Source: Rhizobium oryzicola (lineage in GTDB: Bacteria > Pseudomonadota > Alphaproteobacteria > Rhizobiales > Rhizobiaceae). From it: a stretch of DNA of 64,000 bases. The stretch spans positions 1 through 64,000 of the forward strand of contig NZ_JAUKWQ010000007.1 of assembly GCF_030504645.1 (NCBI RefSeq). Reading direction: 5' to 3'. Positions 54,739-62,529 of this stretch are shown piece by piece. Numbering within the stretch: position 1 is the stretch's first letter; every line of letters starts with the position of its first letter. A program made the position numbers and the translations under genes. The notes beneath the pieces were generated by a model, which did not search any database, was not told where the DNA came from, and was given only the letters and a program-made list of their open reading frames with translations.

Positions 54739-55539
54739 TTACTCCGCCGCTTCCACGAAGCGGTGACGCTCGTAGAGGAATTTCAGGACAGCCTCGCGGC
54801 ACTTGAGATAGGTGCGGTCGGAGGCCAGTTCGATGCGGTTGCGGGGGCGTGCAATCGGCACCTCAAGGACTTCGCCGATGCGGGCGGAGGGGCCGTTCGT
54901 CATCATCACGATACGGTCGGAAAGCAGTACCGCCTCGTCCACGTCATGGGTGATCATGATCATGGTGTTGCCGAGCCGGGCATGGATTTCCATGACGGCA
55001 TCCTGCAGATGGGCGCGGGTGAGGGCATCGAGTGCGCCGAAGGGCTCGTCCAGCAGCAGGATCTTGGGCTCCATGGACAGCGCACGGGCAATGCCCACGC
55101 GCTGCTTCATGCCGCCTGAGATTTCGGACGGGCGCTTGTCGCGGGCATGGCCCATCTGCACCAGGTCGAGATTGTGCATGACCCAGTCATGCCGTTCCGC
55201 CTTGCTCTTGATGCCGCGGAACACCTTGGAGACGGCGAGATCGACATTCTCGTAGACGGTGAGCCAAGGCAGGAGCGAATGGTTCTGGAAGACGACGGCG
55301 CGATCCGGACCAGGCTGGTCCACCGGCTTGCCTTCCAGAAACACCACGCCTTCGCTCGCCTGTGTAAGCCCTGCGATGATGTTGAGGAGGGTGGATTTGC
55401 CGCAGCCGGAATGGCCGATGATGGAGATGTATTCTCCCTTTTCGACGCCGAGCGAGACCTGTTTCAGGACTTCCGTGCGGATGCCGTTGCGTTCAAAGCT
55501 CTTGTCGATGAATTCGAGCGAAAGATAGGGCTGAGCCAT
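54739..55539 (-). CDS. nrtC: Nitrate ABC transporter ATP-binding protein NrtC-type
   Basis: ATPase of the nitrate/nitrite importer, 266 residues. Walker A GHSGCGKST is near 42-50, the signature ISGGMKQRVGIARAL near 140-154, and Walker B ILLLDEPFGALDAL follows. Unlike cyanobacterial NrtC it has no NrtA-like C-terminal domain, so it is the short NrtD/NasD type. GAGGAGG precedes the ATG; the stop is 5 bp before the nirB start. Confidence 0.9.
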   Translation of the reverse strand: MAQPYLSLEFIDKSFERNGIRTEVLKQVSLGVEKGEYISIIGHSGCGKSTLLNIIAGLTQASEGVVFLEGKPVDQPGPDRAVVFQNHSLLPWLTVYENVDLAVSKVFRGIKSKAERHDWVMHNLDLVQMGHARDKRPSEISGGMKQRVGIARALSMEPKILLLDEPFGALDALTRAHLQDAVMEIHARLGNTMIMITHDVDEAVLLSDRIVMMTNGPSARIGEVLEVPIARPRNRIELASDRTYLKCREAVLKFLYERHRFVEAAE

Positions 55540-55553
55540 GGTCGGGGTCCTCC

Positions 55554-56453
55554 TCAGGCGTTGGCGGTGCCGCGGGTGACGAGGCGCCCGACGAAAGCAA
55601 TGAGACGATCGAGAAAGAAGCCGACAACGCCCACATAGATCAGCGCAACGATGATGTCGCTGATCAGGGAGGAGTTCCAGGCATCCCAGATGAAGAAGCC
55701 GATGCCGACGCCACCGATCAGCATTTCGGCGGCAACGATGGCAAGCCAGGAAAGGCCGATGCCGATACGAAGGCCGGTGAAGATGTAAGGGGCGGCTGCC
55801 GGCAGCATGATCTTGCCGAAGTACTCAAAACCGTTGAGCCGCAGCACCTTGGCGACGTTCTGGTAATCCTGCGGTATGTTGCGGATGCCAACGGCGGTGT
55901 TGATGATGATCGGCCAGATGGCAGTGATGAAGATGACGAAGATGGCGGACGGGCTGCCATCGCGGAAGGCGGCCAGCGATAGCGGCAGCCAGGCAAGCGG
56001 CGGCACCGTGCGCAGCACCTGGAAGATGGGATCGAGACCGCGCATCGCCCATACGCTCTGGCCGACCAGCGCGCCAAGCGCGACACCCACCACGACCGCA
56101 ATGGCATAGCCGATGGCAACGCGCTGCAGGCTTGCCAGGATGTGCCAGAACATGCCCTGATCGACGCCTTGTCCCACATGGAAGGGATGAGCGATCAATT
56201 CCCAGCTCTCATGCAGCACCCGGCCCGGCGATGGCAGGCTTGATGTAGGCGAGGAACAGAGAAGTTGCCAGACGAGCAGGATGACAGCCAGCATGATGAC
56301 CGGCGGCAGGATCTGCAAGGCAGCGCGACGCACGGCCTTCATGAACTTTGCCCTATAGGGTGCCGAAGAGGCGGGTGGAACGAAAGCCACCACGCTTGCT
56401 TTCTTCGCCGCTGGCTTCTTGTCTTCCTTGATGTTCAACTGGGTGACGGACAT
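55554..56453 (-). CDS. nrtB: Nitrate ABC transporter permease NrtB
   Basis: Inner-membrane permease of the nitrate importer, 299 residues with about six membrane segments from residue 47 on. The coupling loop LRLNGFEYFGKIMLPAAAPY is near 208-227. A Lys/Ala-rich cytoplasmic N-terminus of about 40 residues precedes the first helix. AGGAG lies before the ATG. Between nrtA and nrtC. Confidence 0.93.
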   Translation of the reverse strand: MSVTQLNIKEDKKPAAKKASVVAFVPPASSAPYRAKFMKAVRRAALQILPPVIMLAVILLVWQLLCSSPTSSLPSPGRVLHESWELIAHPFHVGQGVDQGMFWHILASLQRVAIGYAIAVVVGVALGALVGQSVWAMRGLDPIFQVLRTVPPLAWLPLSLAAFRDGSPSAIFVIFITAIWPIIINTAVGIRNIPQDYQNVAKVLRLNGFEYFGKIMLPAAAPYIFTGLRIGIGLSWLAIVAAEMLIGGVGIGFFIWDAWNSSLISDIIVALIYVGVVGFFLDRLIAFVGRLVTRGTANA

Positions 56454-56511
56454 GCCGGTCTCCTTTTGCGTCTTGAGGCCCGGGCAGCAGTTCAGGCTGC
56501 CCGGAGGCTGG

Positions 56512-57801
56512 TCATGCCATGCGGGTGATGGTGAGGCTTTTCAGGTAGGCCGCCGGATTTTCGGGGTCGAAGACCTTGCCGTCGAAGAAGGTTTCCTTGC
56601 CGCGCGAGGTGGAGGTCGGGATGTCCGATACCCCCAGCGTCTTGGCGGCATCGCGCCAGAGATCCTCACGGTTGACCTTGGAAACGAGCGCCTTGATATC
56701 GAGATCAGGCGCGAACTTGCCCCAGCGGATGTCTTCCGCCAGGAACCAGGCATCGTGGCTCTGGTAGGGGTAGGAGGCATGGTCGCGCCAGAACTTCATG
56801 AAGTGCGGGCTGTTCTCGACCAGCTTGCCATTGCCGTAGTTGTACTTGCCCTTGATGCGGTCGACGATGTCCTTGGATGGCACGTTGAACCAGCTGCGCT
56901 TGCCGACGATTTCGGCCAGTTCATCCTTGTTCTTCATGTCGTCGCACCACTGCGCCGCTTCCATCACGGCCATCAGCAGGGCCTTGGTGGCGCGGGGGTT
57001 CTTCTCCACCCAGTCGGCGCGCATGCCGAAGGATTTTTCCGGGTGCTTGTTCCAGATCTCGGCCGTGTTGACGGCGGTATAGCCGATGCCCTGATTGACC
57101 AGCTGCTCGTTCCACGGCTCGCCCACGCAGAAACAGTCCATGGTGCCGACCTTCATGTTGGCCACCATCTGCGGCGGCGGCACGACGATTGTTTCGACAT
57201 CCTTGTCCGGGTCGATGCCGCCGGCGGCCAGCCAGTAACGGATCCAGAGATCGTGGGTGCCGCCGGGGAAGGTCATGGCCACCTTGGCGGGTGCGCCTGC
57301 CGCCTTCTTCTTGGCAAAAGCTTCCTTCAGCACGCCGGAGTCGAGACCGACCTTCAAGTCGGCATAGGCGGAACCGACGGAGATAGCCTGCGCATCCAGG
57401 TTGAGGCGGGCGAGGATGACCATCGGCAGCGGCTGGTTGTTTTGCGTCACCTTGCCGGTCGAGATGAGGTAGGGCATCGGCGTGAGGATATGCGCGCCGT
57501 CGATGCCGTTGCCGGCAGAGCCGAGCACGAGGTTGTCGCGCGTCGTGCCCCACGAGGCCTGTTTGACCACCTCGACATCCGGCATGCCATACTTGGCAAA
57601 CAGGCCCTTTTCCTTGGCGACGATCAGCGGTGCGCTGTCGGTCAGCGCGATGAAGCCGAGAACCGCTTTCGTGGTTTCCGGTCCTGCGCTCTGCGCAAAT
57701 GCGCCAGAGGGGAATGCCGTCTTGACCGCACCCAGAAGGGCGGCCGTTCCTGTCGTCTTCAGCAGGCTTCGGCGGGTGATGCTCGTGTCCGTCTTCGTCA
57801 T
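56512..57801 (-). CDS. nrtA: Nitrate ABC transporter substrate-binding protein NrtA (Tat-exported)
   Basis: Periplasmic nitrate-binding protein of the NrtA/CmpA family, 429 residues. A twin-arginine signal peptide is plain: TRRSLLKTTGTAALLG at about 9-24, with a cut near GAFAQ (about residue 36). AVLGFIALTDSAPLIVAKEKG starts the mature ligand domain, and YWLAAGGIDPDKDVETIVVP (near 213) is a conserved nitrate-pocket region. GGGGAAC 6 bases before the ATG sets the start. It is preceded by a leader with a sigma-54 promoter and two ANTAR-type hairpins. Confidence 0.94.
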   Translation of the reverse strand: MTKTDTSITRRSLLKTTGTAALLGAVKTAFPSGAFAQSAGPETTKAVLGFIALTDSAPLIVAKEKGLFAKYGMPDVEVVKQASWGTTRDNLVLGSAGNGIDGAHILTPMPYLISTGKVTQNNQPLPMVILARLNLDAQAISVGSAYADLKVGLDSGVLKEAFAKKKAAGAPAKVAMTFPGGTHDLWIRYWLAAGGIDPDKDVETIVVPPPQMVANMKVGTMDCFCVGEPWNEQLVNQGIGYTAVNTAEIWNKHPEKSFGMRADWVEKNPRATKALLMAVMEAAQWCDDMKNKDELAEIVGKRSWFNVPSKDIVDRIKGKYNYGNGKLVENSPHFMKFWRDHASYPYQSHDAWFLAEDIRWGKFAPDLDIKALVSKVNREDLWRDAAKTLGVSDIPTSTSRGKETFFDGKVFDPENPAAYLKSLTITRMA

Positions 57802-57854
57802 GCGGATGTTCCCCTTTTTGTGTCGGTCGGTTCGCTTGGGAGAAATTTGGGCAC

Positions 57855-57885
57855 AAAAAAACGCCGCTCGGAGTTCGCGCCTGCA
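57855..57885 (-). terminator. Possible leader terminator before nrtA
   Basis: On the transcribed strand a GC-rich, imperfect dyad (GGCGCGAACTCCGAGCGGCG) runs into seven T residues (57855-57861), about 40 bases after the second ANTAR-type hairpin and 54 bases before the nrtA start. The stem is short by strict rules, but the position fits the terminator that NasT would have to overcome. A more stable hairpin, GGATTCCG / CGGATGTCC, lies just upstream (about 57885-57906). Confidence 0.45.
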
Positions 57886-57923
57886 GGACATCCGATTTCG
57901 GAATCCGGGCAGCAAAAACCTTG

Positions 57924-57989
57924 CGACGTCGTTGTCGGTCAGATCGCCTTCTTGGCGGTCATCATATGCCGATCGCCGTTGATCAGCAT
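57924..57989 (-). promoter_or_regulatory. ANTAR-type two-hairpin leader RNA of the nrtA operon (NasT target)
   Basis: Hairpin 1 (57966-57989) has arms ATGCTGATC / GATCGGCAT and the six-base loop AACGGC. Hairpin 2 (57924-57937) has arms CGAC / GTCG and the loop AACGAC. Both loops have A at position 1 and G at position 4, the defining pattern of ANTAR-protein targets. The cognate protein NasT is encoded two genes upstream. Hairpin 1 begins at the predicted transcript start. Confidence 0.75.
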
Positions 57990-58000
57990 GTATTTATGGA

Positions 58001-58016
58001 AGCAAGCTGCGTGCCA
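58001..58016 (-). promoter_or_regulatory. Sigma-54 (-24/-12) promoter of the nrtA operon
   Basis: TGGCACGCAGCTTGCT matches the sigma-54 consensus TGGCACG-N4-TTGCW at every defined position. The -12 GC places the start of transcription at about 57990, the first base before hairpin 1 of the leader. NtrC-type activation is expected for a nitrogen operon. Confidence 0.85.
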
Positions 58017-58090
58017 GTTTCGATATTCACGCGCTAGGCTATTGATACATAAAAGTATTTTGCCTGGGTATATAGGTCTGCTTATCTTTT

Positions 58091-58131
58091 GCAGCCTGTC
58101 CTGGCTGCTCAAGATTTGTGCTGCAGCGCAA
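58091..58131 (-). promoter_or_regulatory. Candidate enhancer sites upstream of the nrtA promoter
   Basis: Two dyads lie 75-115 bases upstream of the sigma-54 site: TTGCGCTGCAGCACAA (58116-58131) and GCAGCCAGGACAGGCTGC (58091-58108, perfect 6-bp arms). The spacing differs by one base from textbook NtrC sites (TGCACC-N5-GGTGCA), so the assignment to NtrC is tentative. A related GCAGCC-N6-GGC occurs upstream of nasT (60155-60169). Confidence 0.45.
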
Positions 58132-58159
58132 AATTCGTGTCCTTCCGTTGAGCAGTCGC

Positions 58160-59440
58160 TCACGTGTCTGTATCTGCTGAGGAAGCCCGTTGGGCCAAAT
58201 GGCTGCGCACCGGGAAGGCGTTGGCATAATCTTCAATGGCGGCCGGATTGAAGATGAAGCCGTCCATGAAGGCGTCGGTTTCGAGGGAGCCTTCGACGCG
58301 GAAGTCGTCCTGTCCAACGCTATCGGGCAAGCCTATCGCGTTGCGGTAAAGGTCCGGACGGTAGGCGGCTGCTGCGGAAGCTTGCCCCTTGTCGCTGAAG
58401 CCCGTCTGGCCCCAGCGGATCATCTGGGCATAGATCCAGAGCGCCTGGCTGGGCCTTGGATAGTTGGCCATGTCACCATGAAAGGTGAAATAGCGGTCGA
58501 TCACGCGGCGATGGCCTTGGGCATCGAGACTGAATTCGCCTGCAAGCACATGCCTGATGATATCGACGGGTGCGCCGATGAAGCGATCCGTGGCGAGGAC
58601 TTCTGCCAGGCCGTCATGATTGGCGGGATCGTCACACCAGCGGGCGGCCGCATCCAGCGCGACGATCAGGCGTGAGACGGTTTCCGGATGTGCCTCGGCC
58701 CATTCCGGCCGCATGCCAATGACCTTTTCCGGCGCCGACGGCCAGATGTCCTGCTTGGCGGCGACGATGCGCCCAACGCCGCGTTCGGACGCCACCATGT
58801 TCCAGGGCGCGCCCACGCAGAAGCCGTCGATGGCACCGGCGGCGAGCGCATCTGATGTCAGCGGCGGCGGCACCACGACCATCTTCACGTCCCTGTCCGG
58901 GTCTATACCGCCGGCGGCCAGCCAGTAGCGGAATTCGTAGTTGTGGGAGGAGAAGGGATAGGTCATGCCGAATGTCGGCGGCATTTCGCCAGCGTCTCGC
59001 ATTTCGGCAAGAACGGCCGCCAGCGCCTTGGCATTGTCCAGCGCACTCGCCTGATCCGAAAGGGACGCGACCTCTTGCATGCGCCCGAACAGCCGAGTCG
59101 AGAGCGTGATCGCGTTGCCGCCCTTTCCCAGCGAAAAGGGGGTAATGGTGGGGGAGGGGTTGGAGCCGAGGCCGAGCATGGAGGCAACCGGCATGGGGGA
59201 GAGCATGTGGGCAATATCAAACTGGCGGAAGGCCAGCCGATCCCGGACATTCGCCCAGGAGACATCCTTGACCAGTTCCAGCGTGAGGCCTTCCTTGCGG
59301 GCAAAGCCGAATTCTGCCGCTGCGATGAGAACGGAGGCGTCGACCAGCGGAATGAAGCCGGCGCGCAGCACGCGACTGCCTTCCTGCGTCACAAGGGCAG
59401 GGGCACCGAGGCTTCCGTTTCTCTGGGTGATCGACATCAT
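58160..59440 (-). CDS. nasS: Nitrate/nitrite sensor NasS
   Basis: NrtA-like ligand-binding protein of 426 residues that lacks any signal peptide, the mark of cytoplasmic NasS. LRAGFIPLVDASVLIAAAEFG near 26-46 starts the domain, and YWLAAGGIDPDRDVKMVVVP (near 165) mirrors the nitrate pocket of NrtA. NasS holds NasT inactive until nitrate or nitrite binds. GGAG lies 5 bases before the ATG; the next codon is also ATG. It follows nasT by 34 bp. Confidence 0.9.
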   Translation of the reverse strand: MMSITQRNGSLGAPALVTQEGSRVLRAGFIPLVDASVLIAAAEFGFARKEGLTLELVKDVSWANVRDRLAFRQFDIAHMLSPMPVASMLGLGSNPSPTITPFSLGKGGNAITLSTRLFGRMQEVASLSDQASALDNAKALAAVLAEMRDAGEMPPTFGMTYPFSSHNYEFRYWLAAGGIDPDRDVKMVVVPPPLTSDALAAGAIDGFCVGAPWNMVASERGVGRIVAAKQDIWPSAPEKVIGMRPEWAEAHPETVSRLIVALDAAARWCDDPANHDGLAEVLATDRFIGAPVDIIRHVLAGEFSLDAQGHRRVIDRYFTFHGDMANYPRPSQALWIYAQMIRWGQTGFSDKGQASAAAAYRPDLYRNAIGLPDSVGQDDFRVEGSLETDAFMDGFIFNPAAIEDYANAFPVRSHLAQRASSADTDT

Positions 59441-59474
59441 CCCCACTCCACTCTGTTCTTGCCGGGTTGCGCCA

Positions 59475-60062
59475 TCACATCAGCAACCCCGCCGCCGTCA
59501 CCACGCTCTGGGCGATCTCCGACATCTTCTTCTTCTCGTTCATGGCCGTCTGGCGCAGCAGTGCGAAGGCATCTTCTTCCGATAGGCCGCGCATCTTCAT
59601 CAAAATACCCTTGGCGCGCTCGATGACCTTGCGCTCTTCCAAAGCCGAGCGTGCATCCGCCAGTTCCCGTTGCAGGCGGCTGAAGGCGTTGAAGCGCGAG
59701 ACGGCCATGTCGAGGATCGGCTTGACGCGCTCTTTCTTCAGTCCATCGACGATGTAGGCAGAAACGCCTGCCTCGACCGCCGCCTCGATCGAGGCGGTGT
59801 CGGAGCGGTCCACGAACATGGCGATCGGACGGCTAACCGTGCGGGTCAGCTGGAACAGGTGTTCCATCATGTCGCGGTTCGGATTTTCCAGATCTATGAT
59901 GATGACATCGGGCTTCAGAGTCTCGATGATGCGCGCCACCCCATTGACCTCATGGATCACGGTCACGCGGTCATGGCCTGCCTCACGCAATCCTTCCTCG
60001 ATGATCGAGGCGCGGATGGCGTTCTCATCAATGACAAGAATGGTGAGGTTCGGCTGCAGCAT
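59475..60062 (-). CDS. nasT: Nitrate-responsive ANTAR antiterminator NasT
   Basis: RNA-binding response-regulator-like protein of 195 residues. The receiver-like domain (about 8-120) keeps VIIDLENPNRD near 55-65. The C-terminal ANTAR domain (about 130-190) has ALEERKVIERAKGILMKMRG and LSEEDAFALLRQTAM, the conserved three-helix pattern. Freed from NasS, it should bind the two hairpins in the nrtA leader and let transcription continue. A TATAAT hexamer lies at 60141-60146 upstream. Confidence 0.93.
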   Translation of the reverse strand: MLQPNLTILVIDENAIRASIIEEGLREAGHDRVTVIHEVNGVARIIETLKPDVIIIDLENPNRDMMEHLFQLTRTVSRPIAMFVDRSDTASIEAAVEAGVSAYIVDGLKKERVKPILDMAVSRFNAFSRLQRELADARSALEERKVIERAKGILMKMRGLSEEDAFALLRQTAMNEKKKMSEIAQSVVTAAGLLM

Positions 60063-60222
60063 GTTCTATGTGATGACGCAGAAGCGGACGCAAGGCAAGG
60101 TCTTCAGCCTAATTTTCATGCATCCATATTTTACGCATAAATTATAATCATATTGCCTGTTTAGGCTGCATTGCGAGATGGATCGGTTCTCTGGACAAGG
60201 TCGAAAAACGCGGCTAGAACGC

Positions 60223-60234
60223 TTAAACGATTAA
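60223..60234. promoter_or_regulatory. Candidate LacI-type operator before the regulator gene
   Basis: TTAAACGATTAA is a near-palindrome with the central CG typical of LacI-family operators, ending 2 bases before the ATG at 60237. It could provide autorepression. Only one pair of positions breaks the symmetry. Confidence 0.4.
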
Positions 60235-60236
60235 TC

Positions 60237-61277
60237 ATGTCCGCCACGATGAAAAGCCCCAAGCCCAAACTGGCCGTTATTGCCCAGACGCTCGGCGTCT
60301 CGGTTGCGACCGTGTCCAATGCCCTTTCGGGCAAGGGGCGCGTGTCCCCTGAAGTTGCCGAGCAGATCCGTTCGACGGCGAGCGCCCTTGGCTATGTGCC
60401 GAGTGTTGCGGGACGAGCCTTGCGCACCGGGCGCAGCGGCGTTTTGGGGCTTGTTCTGCCTGATATTGCCAATCCGCTTTTCCCGCAGATCGCACAGGCA
60501 ATGGAGCATGCTGCTGCCAGCGCCGGTTACGGCGTGCTGATCGGTGACTCGCGCGGTGACGTGGAAATGCAGACGCAGGCGATTGACCGACTGATCGAGC
60601 GGGGCGTGGAAGGCCTTATCGTCATCCCCCGCCGCGGCACGCGGATTCTGGACGTCGGTTGTCCGGTCGCGGTGGTCGATACCCCGTCGACACCCGGCAA
60701 CACGGTCGCGTCCGATCATTGGGATGGCGGGCGACAGATGGGTAGCTATCTTTCGTCGCTTGGACATCGTCGCATCGTGATTGTCGGCGGCAGCCCGCTG
60801 TCGAACGTGCAGGCCGATCGCGTCGGTGGTTTGAAAGCTGGCTTCGGGGCTTCGGTGCAGGTGGATTTGCTCTGGATCGAAAAGCTGGAGGCGGAGAAGG
60901 GGCAGGGTTGCTCGCTTGGTCTTGCGGAACAGGTCGAGCAAGGTGTGACAGCCTTTGCGGCCTTGTCCGATCTGACAGCGCTTCGGGTGCTGACCGAGTT
61001 GCAGAGGCATGGCATCAACGTACCCGATCAGGCAAGCGTCACAGGCTTCGATGATCTGGTGTGGGCGTCGGTGGTTACGCCGGGCCTCACGACGATGCGT
61101 ATGGATATGGCGCGCGTCGCCCATCTCGCGGTCGGCGCTCTGGTGGATGCCATTGCGACAGTTCCCCGCTTTCCGGGCGGGCAACTTGGAACCGTTGTGG
61201 CAGAACAGGAGCGCGTGCCGATGGAACTGGTTGTTCGCCAGTCTTCCGGCCAAGTGCAGCGAGGTGGTGGCGCATGA
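60237..61277 (+). CDS. LacI-family transcriptional regulator
   Basis: Repressor of 346 residues: a LacI helix-turn-helix and hinge (KLAVIAQTLGVSVATVSNAL near 10-29, GYVPSVAGRALRTG near 51-64) and a periplasmic-binding-protein-like ligand domain (about 68-335). It precedes a nucleoside hydrolase and an adenine deaminase on the same strand, so it probably senses a nucleoside or purine and controls those genes. The ATG is chosen because the HTH starts shortly after; the open frame begins 22 codons earlier. Confidence 0.88.
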   Translation: MSATMKSPKPKLAVIAQTLGVSVATVSNALSGKGRVSPEVAEQIRSTASALGYVPSVAGRALRTGRSGVLGLVLPDIANPLFPQIAQAMEHAAASAGYGVLIGDSRGDVEMQTQAIDRLIERGVEGLIVIPRRGTRILDVGCPVAVVDTPSTPGNTVASDHWDGGRQMGSYLSSLGHRRIVIVGGSPLSNVQADRVGGLKAGFGASVQVDLLWIEKLEAEKGQGCSLGLAEQVEQGVTAFAALSDLTALRVLTELQRHGINVPDQASVTGFDDLVWASVVTPGLTTMRMDMARVAHLAVGALVDAIATVPRFPGGQLGTVVAEQERVPMELVVRQSSGQVQRGGGA

Positions 61278-61605
61278 TGTTGGCCATCATTGATTGCAGC
61301 GGAGCCTCACCTCTTCCGTCAAAAGAGCAGGTCTCATCACGCAAATGTTTGCAAGGCTTTGCAAGCTGCCGTATTTCTGCCGCTGTTGGCGCCTTTTTGG
61401 AAAGCCTCTTTCGCATTTCCAGTGCCCATGTCCGCCGGATGTTTCCCGCGGTTTTCCTTTCTATTCCGGAACAGTCCCACAAGCGGCGGGACTGTGCTGG
61501 CAGCCGCGTGCGGTTTTCCCCGGTTCAGGTCCTTTCGGGGGAGCCGTGCGCGGCGCATTCTTTATTTGAAGGCATTAACAACATGTCGAAAAGGGCGTTT
61601 TGACC
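61278..61605 (+). promoter_or_regulatory. Gap between the LacI-type regulator and the nucleoside hydrolase
   Basis: No credible gene is present in these 328 bases. At 61341-61365 a cluster of dyads occurs: the 12-bp palindrome GCAAATGTTTGC followed by TTTGCAAGGCTTTGCAAG, a direct repeat of TTTGCAAG with 10-bp period. This is a good candidate operator for the adjacent LacI-type regulator and would set the promoter of the downstream pair. Confidence 0.45.
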
Positions 61606-62529
61606 ATGGGCGCCTGGATCGATACAGATGTCGGCTTTGATGACATTGCCGCAGTGCTTGTCATGCAGCATCGCGCTGGCGGCATTGATGGCATGTCGCT
61701 GGTGTTCGGCAACGCCCCCATGGCGCAGGTCGAGAAGAACGTTGCTGGTGCTGCATCCGCTTTCAACTGGACCTTTCCGATTCACCGGGGACGCGCGTCT
61801 CCGGTGCTAGGCCGTCTCGAAACGGCCCAGAGCATCCTCGGCGATCACGGCATGCCAACGGCGGGTCTTCACCTGCCGGAGGTTCCCGTGGTCCTGCACG
61901 TCGAGGATGCTTTCCATTCCCTCTGCCAATGGCTGGAGACCGGCACGAACCGTCGCATCCTGGCGCTTGGCCCGCTGACCAATCTGGCGGCAGTCGCCCT
62001 TGCCCGGCCGGATCTGTTGCCGGGCATCGGTGAGATCGTCTGGATGGGTGGGGGCGTGACGACCGGCAACCACACCGCCTCCGCGGAATTCAACGCCTTT
62101 GCCGATCCGGAAGCGGCGGCAATCGTTTTTGCCCACGATCTCCCCATCCGCATGGTGGATCTCGATCTCTGCCGCAAGGTGTTGGCATGGCCCGCTGATG
62201 TAGCGCCGATCCGCTCAGCCGGCGGGCGCAATGCCGCTTTGATCGCAGATCTGCTGGAAGGCTTCATCAACATCGCCATTGAGCGAGGCCGACCCGCCAT
62301 GGCGCTTTATGATGCGATCGCGGCGGTGGCGTTCGTGCAGCCTGATCTCGTCACCTGGCGCGAGGCTCGTATTGATATCGAGCTTGCCGGTACCTTCACA
62401 CGCGGGCGAACCGTGGTGGAGCAGCGCTCCGGCCGCGCACCGTTCAATGCGGCATTTGCCGCCGATATCGATGTCGAGGCTGCACGCGCCATGATCCTCG
62501 ACGTTCTCAAAGAGGAAGCTTCGCGTTGA
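61606..62529 (+). CDS. Nucleoside hydrolase (IUNH family)
   Basis: Hydrolyses the N-glycosidic bond of ribonucleosides to base and ribose, 307 residues. The calcium-binding signature DTDVGFDD is at about 6-13, and further ligand regions are LALGPLTNLAAVALA (near 121) and EFNAFADPEAA (near 161). The ATG at 61606 lies directly before the signature; a TTG two codons upstream is an alternative. Its stop overlaps the adenine deaminase start as TTGA, coupling the two steps of purine salvage. Confidence 0.9.
   Translation: MGAWIDTDVGFDDIAAVLVMQHRAGGIDGMSLVFGNAPMAQVEKNVAGAASAFNWTFPIHRGRASPVLGRLETAQSILGDHGMPTAGLHLPEVPVVLHVEDAFHSLCQWLETGTNRRILALGPLTNLAAVALARPDLLPGIGEIVWMGGGVTTGNHTASAEFNAFADPEAAAIVFAHDLPIRMVDLDLCRKVLAWPADVAPIRSAGGRNAALIADLLEGFINIAIERGRPAMALYDAIAAVAFVQPDLVTWREARIDIELAGTFTRGRTVVEQRSGRAPFNAAFAADIDVEAARAMILDVLKEEASR

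Noticed and set aside
52229..54766. 845-codon open frame antisense to nirB
   Set aside because: It is the mirror of a high-GC coding region with all nirB motifs on the other strand; composition is His/Asp/Gln-rich and no domain is visible.
56419..58251. 610-codon open frame antisense to nrtA
   Set aside because: It lies opposite the Tat-signal-bearing nrtA and its promoter region; a shadow of GC-rich codon bias.
61061..61603. 180-codon frame between the LacI-type gene and the nucleoside hydrolase
   Set aside because: Starts inside the regulator gene in another frame; Ser/Arg/Cys-rich with no family features.
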